NCBI GenBank assembly: GCA_016868015.1
Contig: VGIF01000005.1
Span: 1 to 46,719 of the forward strand
DNA length: 46,719 nt
Origin: Betaproteobacteria bacterium
GTDB taxonomy: Bacteria > Pseudomonadota > Gammaproteobacteria > Burkholderiales > SG8-41
Reading direction: 5' to 3'
This document shows, piece after piece, positions 1-7,334 of the stretch. The translations under genes were made by a program, and so were the position numbers. The first letter of the stretch is position 1. Each line of letters starts with the position of its first letter. The notes beneath the pieces were generated by a model that saw only the letters and a program-made list of their open reading frames with translations, was not told the origin of the DNA and did not search any database.

Positions 1-66
1 CGCCTTGCGCGTGGCGCGGCTGTGCTTTTCAAATCCGCTCACTGCTGCCAGCGTCATTTGTTTCAT
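1..66 (-). CDS. IS5-family transposase, N-terminal fragment (cut by window edge)
   Basis: Twenty-two codons are visible from an ATG at 66 running to the window edge without a stop. They begin MKQMTLAAVSGFEKH and continue with SRATRKA. This opening (MKQMTLA, then GFE, then an RATRK-like basic stretch) is characteristic of IS5-group DDE transposases. The catalytic domain lies outside the window, so activity cannot be judged. The start is supported by its position about 77 bases inside a recognisable IS5-like terminal end. A chance ORF is unlikely given the agreement of protein start, DNA end and target site. Confidence 0.75.
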   Translation of the reverse strand, partial: MKQMTLAAVSGFEKHSRATRKA

Positions 67-142
67 GTCTTGCCTCGTGGCTCGCGAATACGTCCTCCCA
101 ATCAGAACGTACCACTGGAATTCGCGTTTACAGAGCAATCGG

Positions 143-161
143 GGACTTATTCAGCGCTTCC
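143..161 (-). repeat. IS5-type terminal inverted repeat with adjacent TTAA target
   Basis: On the minus strand this stretch starts GGAAGCGCTGAATAAG and resembles IS5-group terminal repeats. It borders TTAA at 162-165, the expected YTAR-type target. Only one of the two ends is in the window. Confidence 0.7.
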
Positions 162-227
162 TTAAGCACCATCACCTGATCTCCCCTAACGTTCTTGTTT
201 TGCCAATGATCGTTGCGCCAGCAACCG

Positions 228-1043
228 CTAAAAGAACGCCAGCGCGCGCATCTCGATGCTTTGCCGCGGCGGCGCGCCGGGCGGCGTGTTGGGGTCGACG
301 AACGACGTATGCGCGGTGAAACGCGCGCGGCCGTCTTTGGCCGAATCGTAGACCTTGAACACAAACGCTTCGTCGCGCGTCATTTTCGGAAAATAATACC
401 AACGATGCTTGGGGTTGTAGGCCAGGCGATAGGTCTGCCCCACGCGGTCCGGGTAGCGCCGCTCGGCGATCAGCAAATCCTCGGCGGCGATGCTGCGCGC
501 ATCGGCCATTGCCAGCGGGTTGGATTCGATCGGCTGGTTGATCGCACGCCACACCTGGACGATGGCGAAACGTTTTTTGAGCAGTTCGTCGGCTTCGTTC
601 GGCAGCAAGTCGCGCACGCGCTGCGGGCCCGACCATTCGGTGTAATCGTTATGCGCGGAAATCACCGGCTCGCGGATTAATTTTTCTTGGCGTTCGTCAT
701 GGTCGCCCGAACGCAGCGTGTGATCGAAAATCACCACGCGGGTGGCGCCCGATTCGCGTTTGATCAAGGCTTCGACCTCCGCGTAGTACACCGATTTCAA
801 TTCCGCCGCGTCGAAAAAGTTTTTCATTTGGGTTTTGTGTTCGACGAACACAAAACCCGCTTCTTCGAGCTTGAACGAGGCCGCGATCGGCCGCCCGTTT
901 TCCATCGGCATCGGGCGCGGGTCGCGCGTGCCTTCGGTGCGGCGCTCCAAATTGCCGCGGCCGTAGGTTTCGTTGATCAGCTTTTGACCGTTATTCAGCG
1001 TATAGGGGATTTCCACCAGCAGTTGCGGATTGGGTGCGTTCAT
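228..1043 (-). CDS. CmcJ/NvfI family oxidoreductase
   Basis: A 271-residue cytosolic protein of the CmcJ/NvfI (AsaB-like) family. Members include the cephamycin 7-methoxylation protein CmcJ and fungal desaturase/hydroxylase relatives; they are usually treated as oxygenase-like, but most bacterial members have no known substrate. Family signatures are visible in order: VVIFDHTLRSGD near residue 100, HNDYTEWSGPQRVRDLLP near 130, the VWRAINQPIESNPLAM-type segment near 165, and the C-terminal YNPKHRWYYFPKM, DGRARFTAHTSF and APPRQSIEMRALAF blocks. Length is normal and the ATG start gives the expected N terminus. It ends 67 bases from the IS5 end and is divergent from the hydroxyacid dehydrogenase at 1149. 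No signal peptide. The family is confident; the substrate is unknown. Confidence 0.85.
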   Translation of the reverse strand: MNAPNPQLLVEIPYTLNNGQKLINETYGRGNLERRTEGTRDPRPMPMENGRPIAASFKLEEAGFVFVEHKTQMKNFFDAAELKSVYYAEVEALIKRESGATRVVIFDHTLRSGDHDERQEKLIREPVISAHNDYTEWSGPQRVRDLLPNEADELLKKRFAIVQVWRAINQPIESNPLAMADARSIAAEDLLIAERRYPDRVGQTYRLAYNPKHRWYYFPKMTRDEAFVFKVYDSAKDGRARFTAHTSFVDPNTPPGAPPRQSIEMRALAFF

Positions 1044-1148
1044 GGCCTCACCATTTGATCAAGCAGTAGGCAAAGACTAGCCAGATACGGGCAAGCGGTC
1101 AAATCTGCGTAGAATTCGCGACTTCACCTTGATTTAATGGAGCAGGTC

Positions 1149-2075
1149 ATGGCGGCAACAGCAGAACTCACCGGTTTTATAGGCTTGGGCGTGATGGGCG
1201 GGCGCATGGCGCGGCGGCTGATCGAACGCGGCTACCCGTTGATTGTTTACGACGTTAATGCAGCGGCGGTAAAAACCCTGGCAAAACTTGGCGCGCGCGT
1301 GGCAAAACATCCGCGTAAGGTGGCCGACCATGCGCGCGTGGTGTTTACTAGCTTGCCCGCGCCCGCGGTGCTGCGCGAAGTGGCGCTCGGCGAACAGGGC
1401 GTGAAGCGCGGCAAAAAAATCAAAATCGTCGTCGACCTTTCCACCACCGGCTCCAAGGTGGAAAAAGAAGTCGCCGCCTCGCTGCGCGCGAGCGGCATCA
1501 CCTTGATCGATGCGCCGGTCTCCGGCGGCGCCACCGGCGCGGAAAAGGGCACGCTGGCGGTAATGGTCGCGGGCAAACCCAATATCGTTGCCGGCTTGCG
1601 CAATACGCTGGCAATCTTCGGCAAAGTGTTTATCGCCGGCAGCGAGCCGGGGCAAGCACAGTTGTTAAAGCTGCTCAACAACCTGCTCTCACAAACCGCG
1701 CTGGCGATGAGTCTCGAAGCGCTGGTCGCGGGCGCGAAAGCCGGCCTCGACCCCGATCTGATGATCGATGTCATCAACGCCGGCAGCGGCCGCAACACTG
1801 CCACCGAAGACAAAATCCCGCGCGCGGTGTTGACGCGCAAGTTCGATTTCGGATTCCCCATCGCCGGCGCGTGCAAGGACATCGGCCTCGCTATCGAGGA
1901 ATGCCAAGCCTTGGGCATGCCGATGATCGTCGGCAGCGCCGCGCGTCAGTTGTGGCAGTTTGCCTACAACCAGGGGGGCGGCAAGCGCGATATGACTTCG
2001 CTGGTGACTTATTTGGAGCCGTGGGCGGGGGTGGAGGTGCGGGGTAAGGCGGCGCGCAAGTCGAAACGGCGCTAA
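1149..2075 (+). CDS. NAD(P)-dependent beta-hydroxyacid dehydrogenase (3-hydroxyisobutyrate dehydrogenase family)
   Basis: A 308-residue cytosolic oxidoreductase that reversibly oxidises a 3-hydroxyacid with NAD(P). The Rossmann dinucleotide motif GFIGLGVMG is at about residues 9-17, the substrate-binding signature DAPVSGGATGAEKGT starts at 121, and the catalytic lysine sits in LLKLLNN (about K174), followed by the all-alpha C-terminal domain. I chose the ATG at 1149 because GGAG at 1139-1142 lies 6 bases upstream; an in-frame ATG at 1137 would include that ribosome-binding site in the coding region. The C terminus is basic (KAARKSKRR). Candidate substrates are 3-hydroxyisobutyrate, tartronate semialdehyde or glyoxylate-type acids; the sequence does not decide. 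It is divergent from the CmcJ-like gene. Confidence 0.88.
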   Translation: MAATAELTGFIGLGVMGGRMARRLIERGYPLIVYDVNAAAVKTLAKLGARVAKHPRKVADHARVVFTSLPAPAVLREVALGEQGVKRGKKIKIVVDLSTTGSKVEKEVAASLRASGITLIDAPVSGGATGAEKGTLAVMVAGKPNIVAGLRNTLAIFGKVFIAGSEPGQAQLLKLLNNLLSQTALAMSLEALVAGAKAGLDPDLMIDVINAGSGRNTATEDKIPRAVLTRKFDFGFPIAGACKDIGLAIEECQALGMPMIVGSAARQLWQFAYNQGGGKRDMTSLVTYLEPWAGVEVRGKAARKSKRR

Positions 2076-2106
2076 TACAATGGACAACGTACTTGCCGCG
2101 ACGCAT

Positions 2107-2130
2107 AATGCATCGCACTTGCGATGCATT
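2107..2130. promoter_or_regulatory. Perfect 11-bp palindrome upstream of the toxin-antitoxin pair
   Basis: Arms AATGCATCGCA (2107-2117) and TGCGATGCATT (2120-2130) are perfect inverted copies separated by CT. It ends 5 bases before the first possible antitoxin start. The position fits the operator of an autoregulated type II toxin-antitoxin operon. T residues follow at 2129-2133, so it could also act as a terminator for the upstream dehydrogenase gene. Confidence 0.6.
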
Positions 2131-2141
2131 TTTGAATGCCC

Positions 2142-2414
2142 ATGAAAACCACCACCCTACCCCCTCTGCGTGTCAGTCCCGAACTGCGCGCTTCGGCGGA
2201 AGCCGTGCTTGCCGAAGGCGAAACACTGTCGGCTTTCGTGCTCGATGCGGTATCGCGCAGCATCGAGCAACGCCGTGCCCAGCAGGCGTTCATTGCCCGC
2301 GGTCTCGCGAGCCGCGCCAAAGCAAAGCGTACGGGCCAATACGTGTCGGCGGATGCGGTTATCCGTAAGCTGCGTAGCCGCCTTGAAAAAGCCAAACGCG
2401 CCGCGCGTGGATGA
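2142..2414 (+). CDS. Antitoxin-like protein (YlcI/YnfO family) of a type II TA pair
   Basis: A 90-residue protein with a likely ribbon-helix-helix-like N terminus (LPPLRVSPELRASAEAVL, then a short GETLSAFV turn), a basic linker (SRAKAKRTGQY) and a helical tail (VSADAVIRKLRSRLEKAKRA). This layout matches the YlcI/YnfO antitoxin family found with RelE/ParE toxins; the N terminus would bind the operator and the C terminus would neutralise the toxin. An ATG at 2136 would add two residues; neither start has a clear ribosome-binding site. It overlaps the toxin gene by 4 bases, so translation is probably coupled. The palindrome at 2107-2130 is the likely operator. Confidence 0.75.
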   Translation: MKTTTLPPLRVSPELRASAEAVLAEGETLSAFVLDAVSRSIEQRRAQQAFIARGLASRAKAKRTGQYVSADAVIRKLRSRLEKAKRAARG

Positions 2415-2713
2415 GCGGCTACAAAGTCTGGCTAACGCCTGAAGCTGAAGAAGACCTCCTGCGGTTGCACGATTTCCTCGCCACGAAAGACCTCGAGGCA
2501 GGGCAACGAGCGCTGGAAGCTATAGAAGCCGGGCTCGCCCTGCTGGCCTTAACACCCTATTCGTGCCGTAGAGTGCCGCCTTTCGATCAAGGACTGCGGG
2601 ATTTGCTAATCCCGTTCGGAACGGCAGGCTACGTCGCGCTGTTCGAAATCGAAGCACCGGCCACGGTGACTGTGCTCGCGGTGCGGCATCAACGTGAGGA
2701 TGATTACCACTAA
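2411..2713 (+). CDS. RelE/ParE family toxin
   Basis: A 100-residue protein of the RelE/ParE superfamily. The N-terminal strand and helix (YKVWLTPEAEEDLLRLHDFL), the middle CRRVPPFDQGLRDLLIPFG segment and the C-terminal VTVLAVRHQREDDYH are typical of the ParE-like branch, whose best-studied members inhibit gyrase, while RelE relatives cut mRNA on the ribosome. The target cannot be assigned from sequence. It starts inside the last codons of the antitoxin gene (ATGA-type overlap) and has full length. The region from here to 2833 holds no other gene. Confidence 0.85.
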   Translation: MSGYKVWLTPEAEEDLLRLHDFLATKDLEAGQRALEAIEAGLALLALTPYSCRRVPPFDQGLRDLLIPFGTAGYVALFEIEAPATVTVLAVRHQREDDYH

Positions 2714-2832
2714 AACCAGATGGCGCAACTTGATCGCGGCGCATCCGGTGACTAGCCAAAATTGACAACCCCCACCCCGCGCCTGATAATGATTTTTCAG
2801 TTCGAACAACAAGCACACACCAGGAGCCCCCG

Positions 2833-4074
2833 ATGAATCGCAGACAGTTAATGCATACCGCCGCCGCCCTGGCGATGGCCTTGGCGTTGAGCGCGTGTGG
2901 CGACAAGGCGCCGCCCGCAGCGCAAAAAGCCGAAGCACCCGCGGCGAAAGCGCCCGAGGTGCAAGTCGTGAAAATCGGCGTGGCCTCGCCCACCACCGGC
3001 GCGCAGGCGCATATCGGCATCGACATCCGCAACGGCGTGCAGCTTGCGATTGAAGACGCCAACAAGGCGGGCATCACCATCGGCGGCAAGGCGGTCAGGT
3101 TCGAGATGGTAGCGGAGGACGACGAAGCCAATCCCACCAAGGCCACCACCGTCGCGCAAAAGATGGTGGACAGCAAAATCTCCGCGATGGTGGGGCACTT
3201 TAACTCCGGGGCGTCGATCCCGGCGTCGAAGATTTACGCCGACGCTGGCATACCGCAAATTTCGCCCGCCTCCACCAACCCCGACTACACGTTGAAGGGT
3301 TACAAAACGACCTTCCGCGTGGTCGCGCACGACGGCCAACAAGGCCCGGTGCTGGCGCGCTTTGCGCTTAACCAGTTGAAGGCCAAGACCATCGCGGTGA
3401 TCGACGACAGCACGGCCTATGGCCAGGGGCTCGCCGACAACTTCGAGGCGACCATCAAGGCCGGCGGCGGCAAAATCGTCGCGCGCGAACACACCACCGA
3501 TAAAGACACCGATTTCAAGGCGATCCTCACCAAGATCAGGGGCCGCAACCCCGATCTCATCATGTTCGGCGGCATCGATCCGCAAGCCGGCCCGATGGTG
3601 AAGCAAATGGCGGAGCTCGGCATCAAGGCCAAGTTCATCGGCGGCGACGGCATGCAAACGCCCAACTACATCAAGCTCGCGGGCGATGCGGCCGAAGGCA
3701 CCATGGCGTCGATCCCGGGGCTGCCCAAGGAGCAAATGCCCGGCGGCGCCGAATTCCTTGCCAAGTTCAAGGCAAGATTCGGCAAGGACGTCGAACTGTT
3801 CGCGCCGATGGGTTACGACGCGGTGATGGTGTTTATCGAAGCGATGAAACGCGCGGGCTCGTGGGAGCCGGCGAAAATTCTGCCCGAAGTCGGCAAAACC
3901 AATTTCAACGGTGTGATCGGCCCCATCGCGTTCGACGAAAAAGGCGATCTGCGCAACGGCCCCATCACCATTTACGTGGTAAAGGGCGGTAAGTGGGAGC
4001 CGCTGGAAACCGTGACACCGGGTGCGGCGCAGGCAGCCCCCGCGGCAAACGCCGCGGACGTCGCCAAGAAGTAA
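2833..4074 (+). CDS. Branched-chain amino acid ABC transporter, substrate-binding lipoprotein
   Basis: A 413-residue periplasmic-binding protein of the LivJ/LivK class (type I fold). The N terminus is a lipoprotein signal peptide with lipobox LSAC, so the mature protein would start at Cys22 and be lipid-anchored. A low-complexity Ala/Lys/Pro linker follows, then VKIGVASPTTGAQAHIGIDI and the EDDEANPTKA, SPASTNPDYT and FGGIDPQAGPMVKQM family segments. The C terminus ends in an Ala-rich tail. AGGAG at 2821-2825 lies 7 bases before the ATG. It is the first gene of the liv operon and is followed by a strong hairpin at 4093-4118, which may keep receptor levels above those of the permease genes. Ligand: Leu/Ile/Val or another amino acid. 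Confidence 0.92.
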   Translation: MNRRQLMHTAAALAMALALSACGDKAPPAAQKAEAPAAKAPEVQVVKIGVASPTTGAQAHIGIDIRNGVQLAIEDANKAGITIGGKAVRFEMVAEDDEANPTKATTVAQKMVDSKISAMVGHFNSGASIPASKIYADAGIPQISPASTNPDYTLKGYKTTFRVVAHDGQQGPVLARFALNQLKAKTIAVIDDSTAYGQGLADNFEATIKAGGGKIVAREHTTDKDTDFKAILTKIRGRNPDLIMFGGIDPQAGPMVKQMAELGIKAKFIGGDGMQTPNYIKLAGDAAEGTMASIPGLPKEQMPGGAEFLAKFKARFGKDVELFAPMGYDAVMVFIEAMKRAGSWEPAKILPEVGKTNFNGVIGPIAFDEKGDLRNGPITIYVVKGGKWEPLETVTPGAAQAAPAANAADVAKK

Positions 4075-4092
4075 GGTATTTCCTGTAGTAGC

Positions 4093-4118
4093 AAACGGCA
4101 CCCCGGCGGTGCCGTTTT
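4093..4118 (+). terminator. Intrinsic terminator or attenuator between the receptor gene and livH
   Basis: A perfect 10-bp stem, AAACGGCACC (4093-4102) with GGTGCCGTTT (4108-4117), loop CCGGC, ending in a run of four T. It starts 19 bases after the receptor stop and lies before livH, so it probably causes partial termination and higher receptor than permease mRNA. Confidence 0.7.
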
Positions 4119-4146
4119 CACATGCGAGCCCCGGCGTAGACCACTC

Positions 4147-5067
4147 GTGGACATCTTTTTCCAGCAAATCACCAACGGCCTGTTGCTCGGCAGCATTTAC
4201 GCGCTGGTGGCGCTGGGCTACACCATGGTTTACGGCATTTTGGGGCTGATCAACTTCGCCCACGGCGACATCGTGATGGTGGGCGCGCTGGTGGCGCTGT
4301 CGGTGATGATGGCGCTGGGCGCAAGTTTGCCCGGGGTTGCGGTGTTGTTGATCGCCGCCGGCGCGGCGATGGTGGTGTGCGTGGTGTTGGGGCTTTTCGT
4401 CGAGCGCGCGGCGTATCGTCCGCTGCGGCGCGCGCCGCGCCTGGCGCCATTGATCACCGCGATCGGCGTGTCGATCCTGATTCAATATTCAGCCGCGCTG
4501 ATCTGGGGCAAGCAATACATCTCCATGCCGGAGCTGGTGAAACCCGCCAAAATCGTCATCGGCGGCGTGCAAATCACCAGCACGCAAGCGTTTATTTTTG
4601 TGCTGGCGCTGTCGATCATGGCGGCGCTGCTGTGGTTCGTCAAAACAAGCCGCATGGGCCGCGCCATGCGCGCCACCGAGCAAAACCCCGATGTCGCGGG
4701 GCTGATGGGGGTCGACACCACGCGCGTGATCGCGTTTACCTTCGCGCTGGGCGCGGCCATCGGCGCCATCGCCGGCGTGATGGTGGTGCTCTACTACGGC
4801 CAGGGCCATTACTTCATGGGTTTCATGTTGGGGCTCAAGGCATTCACTGCCGCGGTGCTGGGCGGCATCGGCAACATCCCCGGCGCGATGCTCGGCGGCA
4901 TGCTGCTGGGGCTCATCGAAAGCCTCGCCGCGGGTTACATCGGCGACATCACCGGTGGTTTGTTCGGCAGCAACTACCGCGACGTGTTCGCGTTTTTGGT
5001 GCTGGTGCTGGTGTTGATGCTGCGGCCGTCGGGGTTGATGGGGGTACGTTCTGGGGATCGGGCTTAA
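4147..5067 (+). CDS. livH: Branched-chain amino acid ABC transporter permease LivH
   Basis: A 306-residue inner-membrane permease with about eight hydrophobic segments. The opening FFQQITNGLLLGSIYALVAL and the GLINFAHGD motif (about residues 36-44) are the LivH signature; the EAA-type contact loop KTSRMGRAMRATEQNPDVAGLMGVDTTRV is near residues 165-190. The start codon is GTG. It pairs with LivM to form the channel served by the LivG/LivF ATPases. The gene is complete at its C terminus; the next gene in a normal liv operon, livM, is displaced by an inserted GxxExxY cassette that begins 16 bases after the stop. Confidence 0.93.
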   Translation: MDIFFQQITNGLLLGSIYALVALGYTMVYGILGLINFAHGDIVMVGALVALSVMMALGASLPGVAVLLIAAGAAMVVCVVLGLFVERAAYRPLRRAPRLAPLITAIGVSILIQYSAALIWGKQYISMPELVKPAKIVIGGVQITSTQAFIFVLALSIMAALLWFVKTSRMGRAMRATEQNPDVAGLMGVDTTRVIAFTFALGAAIGAIAGVMVVLYYGQGHYFMGFMLGLKAFTAAVLGGIGNIPGAMLGGMLLGLIESLAAGYIGDITGGLFGSNYRDVFAFLVLVLVLMLRPSGLMGVRSGDRA

Positions 5068-5082
5068 AGGCAAAAGCTTTTT

Positions 5083-5112
5083 GACGCAGATTTACGCAGA
5101 TGAACGCAGATT
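5083..5112 (+). repeat. Left 30-bp inverted repeat of the GxxExxY cassette
   Basis: It contains three copies of the octamer ACGCAGAT (from 5084, 5094 and 5104) and is the exact reverse complement of 5479-5508. The start codon of the gene (5100) lies within it. Confidence 0.95.
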
Positions 5113-5480
5113 TGGACATCAATAGGGTTACCGAGCTGGTAATCGGATGCGCTTATCGCGTTGGAAAAACATTAGGCATCGGTTTTCTTGAAAAGGTCTA
5201 TGAAAACGCGCTGCTAGTTGAGCTTCGAAACGTTGGTTTGCCGGCTCACCAACAGCGACCGATGAAGGTCTTGTATCGTGGCGAGGTTGTAGGGGATTAC
5301 GGAGCGGATATCCTTGTGGCTGAAAGCCTAATTGTCGAGATCAAAGCTGTCCAACGGCTCGACAAGGTACACCTGGCACAGTGTCTGAACTACCTTAAAG
5401 CATTAGATCTACGGGTTGGTTTGGTAATTAATTTTGGCGCCGCTAGTGTCGAGGTTAAGCGAGTTGTCAACGGACTTTAA
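5100..5480 (+). CDS. GxxExxY family protein (PD-(D/E)XK-like)
   Basis: A 126-residue protein of the GxxExxY family. Its name motif is visible as GFLEKVYENAL (about residues 28-38), after the helix TELVIGCAYRVGKTLG. The middle carries GDYGADILVAESLIVEIKAVQ, a D...ExK arrangement expected of a PD-(D/E)XK nuclease-like fold, followed by HLAQCLNYLKAL and RVGLVINFG. The biochemical role of this family is not established. The first codons (MNAD) are encoded by the flanking inverted repeat, and the stop abuts the other repeat. Its codon use is less GC-rich than its liv neighbours, and it interrupts the livH-livM adjacency, which suggests acquisition. Confidence 0.88.
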   Translation: MNADLDINRVTELVIGCAYRVGKTLGIGFLEKVYENALLVELRNVGLPAHQQRPMKVLYRGEVVGDYGADILVAESLIVEIKAVQRLDKVHLAQCLNYLKALDLRVGLVINFGAASVEVKRVVNGL

Positions 5481-5508
5481 TCTGCGTTCATCTGCGTAAA
5501 TCTGCGTC
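5479..5508 (+). repeat. Right 30-bp inverted repeat of the GxxExxY cassette
   Basis: This is the exact inverted copy of 5083-5112. It overlaps the stop codon of the GxxExxY gene and ends 4 bases before the livM start, so it occupies the place where a livM ribosome-binding site would be. Confidence 0.95.
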
Positions 5509-5512
5509 TAAG

Positions 5513-6571
5513 ATGTTGACGTTAAATCGCTATCTAACTTACACGGTCGTCGCCATTGCACTGGCAGCGCTACCCTTTGTCGTCGACGCCACGCTCGGCC
5601 GCGCTTGGGTGCGCATTATCGATGTGGCGTTGTTGTTTGTGATGCTGGCGTTGGGGCTTAACATCGTCGTCGGCTTCGCGGGCTTGCTTGATCTGGGTTA
5701 CATCGCGTTTTTCGCGGTGGGCGCTTACTCGTATGCGCTGCTCGCTTCGCCGCAGTTCGGCATACATTGGTCGTTTCTCGCGCTGTTGCCGCTGGGGGCG
5801 TTGATGGCGGGGGTGTTTGGCATCTTGCTCGGCGCGCCGACGTTGAAGCTGCGCGGCGACTATATTGCGATCGTGACGCTGGGGTTTGGCGAAATCATTC
5901 GCATTTTTTTAAATAACCTGAACCGGCCGATCAATATCACCAACGGGCCGCAGGGCATTACGCTGATCGACCCGCTGCACCTGGGCGGCGTGTCGCTGAA
6001 CAAGACTTACGAAATCGCCGGCCTCACCATTGCGCCGGTGCACAGTTATTACTTTGTGTTTCTGATTTGCGCGCTGCTTACCATTGTGTTGTCGCGGCGC
6101 CTGGAAAGCTCGCGCATCGGCCGCGCCTGGGTAGCGATCCGCGAGGATGAACTCGCCGCCGGCGCGATGGGCATCAACACGCGCGACATGAAGCTGCTCG
6201 CCTTCGCCCTGGGTGCGACCTTCGGCGGCGTGGCGGGCGGGCTTTTTGCCTCGTTTCAGGGTTTCATCAGCCCGGAGAGTTTTACCTTGCACGATTCGAT
6301 CATGGTGTTGTGCATGGTGGTGCTGGGCGGCATGGGCAACGTGTGGGGCGTGGTGGTGGGCGCGGTGTTGCTGACCGCGCTGCCCGAGGCGCTGCGTTAC
6401 ATCGGGCCGCTGCAGCAGCAATGGTTCGGGCGCGTGGTGGTCGATCCGGCGGATCTGCGCATGTTGCTGTTTGGTCTCGCGCTGGTGCTAATGATGTTGT
6501 TGCGGCCGGCGGGCTTATGGCCGTCGAAGATCCGCCGCCGCGAATTGACCGGGGAGAAAAACGGTGGCTGA
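5513..6571 (+). CDS. livM: Branched-chain amino acid ABC transporter permease LivM
   Basis: A 352-residue inner-membrane permease, partner of LivH. Signatures are LGLNIVVGFAGLLDLGYIAFFAVGAY (about residues 48-73), LRGDYIAIVTLGFGEIIRI (about 116-134) and the cytoplasmic coupling loop RLESSRIGRAWVAIREDELAAGAMGIN (about 193-219). Length is typical. No ribosome-binding site is visible before the ATG, because the right repeat of the GxxExxY cassette ends only 4 bases upstream; expression may depend on readthrough or on a weak start. It overlaps livG by 8 bases. Confidence 0.93.
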   Translation: MLTLNRYLTYTVVAIALAALPFVVDATLGRAWVRIIDVALLFVMLALGLNIVVGFAGLLDLGYIAFFAVGAYSYALLASPQFGIHWSFLALLPLGALMAGVFGILLGAPTLKLRGDYIAIVTLGFGEIIRIFLNNLNRPINITNGPQGITLIDPLHLGGVSLNKTYEIAGLTIAPVHSYYFVFLICALLTIVLSRRLESSRIGRAWVAIREDELAAGAMGINTRDMKLLAFALGATFGGVAGGLFASFQGFISPESFTLHDSIMVLCMVVLGGMGNVWGVVVGAVLLTALPEALRYIGPLQQQWFGRVVVDPADLRMLLFGLALVLMMLLRPAGLWPSKIRRRELTGEKNGG

Positions 6572-7334
6572 GCCGCTGCTGGTGGCCAGCGGCATCACCA
6601 AGCGCTTCGGCGGACTGACCGCGCTGGATAACGTGTCACTTGCAATTTCGCGCGGCGAAATTTTCGGGTTGATCGGCCCCAACGGCGCGGGCAAGACCAC
6701 GCTGTTTAATGTGTTGACCGGCGTCTACAGCGCCGACGCGGGCGAATTCACCTTTGCCCAGCACCGCTTGACCCGCGCCAAGGCGCATCGCGTGGCCGAG
6801 GCCGGCATCGCGCGCACGTTTCAGAACATCCGTCTGTTCGGCAACATGAGCGCGCTGGAAAACGTGATGGTCGGGCGCCACGTGCGCACCCATGCGGGCG
6901 TGATCGGCGCGGTGCTGCGCTCGCCCGCGATGCGCGCGGAGGAAGCGGCGATCGAGCGCCGCGCGCATGAATTGCTCGAATACTGCTGCGTCGAGCGCCA
7001 CGCCAACGAACTCGCGCGTAGCCTGCCTTATGGCGATCAGCGCCGGCTGGAAATCGCGCGCGCGCTGGCCACCGAGCCGCAATTGCTGGCGCTTGACGAA
7101 CCGGCCGCCGGCATGAACGCCACCGAGACCGCCGAGCTGAAACAATTGCTCGAACGCATCCGCGGCGACGGCATCACGCTGTTGTTGATCGAGCACGACG
7201 TGAAGCTGGTGATGGGCTTGACCGACCGCGTCGCGGTGCTCGATTACGGCAAAAAAATCGCCGAGGGCACGCCCGCCGAAGTACAGCGCGACCCGAAGGT
7301 AGTCGAGGCGTATCTGGGGGCGTCGATTGAGTAA
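6564..7334 (+). CDS. livG: Branched-chain amino acid ABC transporter ATP-binding protein LivG
   Basis: A 256-residue ABC ATPase of the high-affinity branched-chain amino acid importer. Walker A is GPNGAGKTT (about residues 36-44), the Q-loop region is ARTFQNIRLF, the signature is LPYGDQRRLEIARAL and Walker B is LLALDEPAAGMN, followed by the switch histidine in LLIEHDVKLVM. The start is GTG, overlapping livM by 8 bases with GGGGAGAAAA just upstream. It also overlaps livF. The order livM-livG-livF is the conserved one. Confidence 0.94.
   Translation: MAEPLLVASGITKRFGGLTALDNVSLAISRGEIFGLIGPNGAGKTTLFNVLTGVYSADAGEFTFAQHRLTRAKAHRVAEAGIARTFQNIRLFGNMSALENVMVGRHVRTHAGVIGAVLRSPAMRAEEAAIERRAHELLEYCCVERHANELARSLPYGDQRRLEIARALATEPQLLALDEPAAGMNATETAELKQLLERIRGDGITLLLIEHDVKLVMGLTDRVAVLDYGKKIAEGTPAEVQRDPKVVEAYLGASIE

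Larger units (their letters stand above)
1..161 (-). mobile_element. IS5-family insertion sequence, left part only
   Basis: The window opens inside an insertion sequence. Reading leftwards on the minus strand there is a terminal-repeat-like end at 143-161, about 75 bases of leader, and the first codons of a transposase, which then leaves the window. The outer end reads GGAAGCGCTGAATAAG, close to the known IS5 end GGAAGGTGCGAATAAG. The next four bases (162-165) are TTAA, which fits the YTAR target that IS5-group elements duplicate. The other end is outside the window, so completeness and the matching target duplication cannot be judged. Confidence 0.8.
5083..5508 (+). mobile_element. Inverted-repeat-bounded GxxExxY cassette inserted in the liv operon
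   Basis: A 426-base unit consists of one complete GxxExxY gene with perfect 30-bp inverted repeats at its edges (5083-5112 and 5479-5508). It sits exactly between livH and livM, two genes that are normally adjacent. The ATG lies inside the left repeat and the stop codon overlaps the right repeat, so gene and repeats are one unit. No transposase is present. The mobile nature is inferred from the boundaries and the operon interruption. Confidence 0.55.

Noticed and set aside
2848-4485. 545-codon open frame on the minus strand, opposite the liv receptor and livH
   Set aside because: It is the antisense shadow of two well-supported transporter genes; its His/Arg-rich translation reflects codon bias and matches no family.
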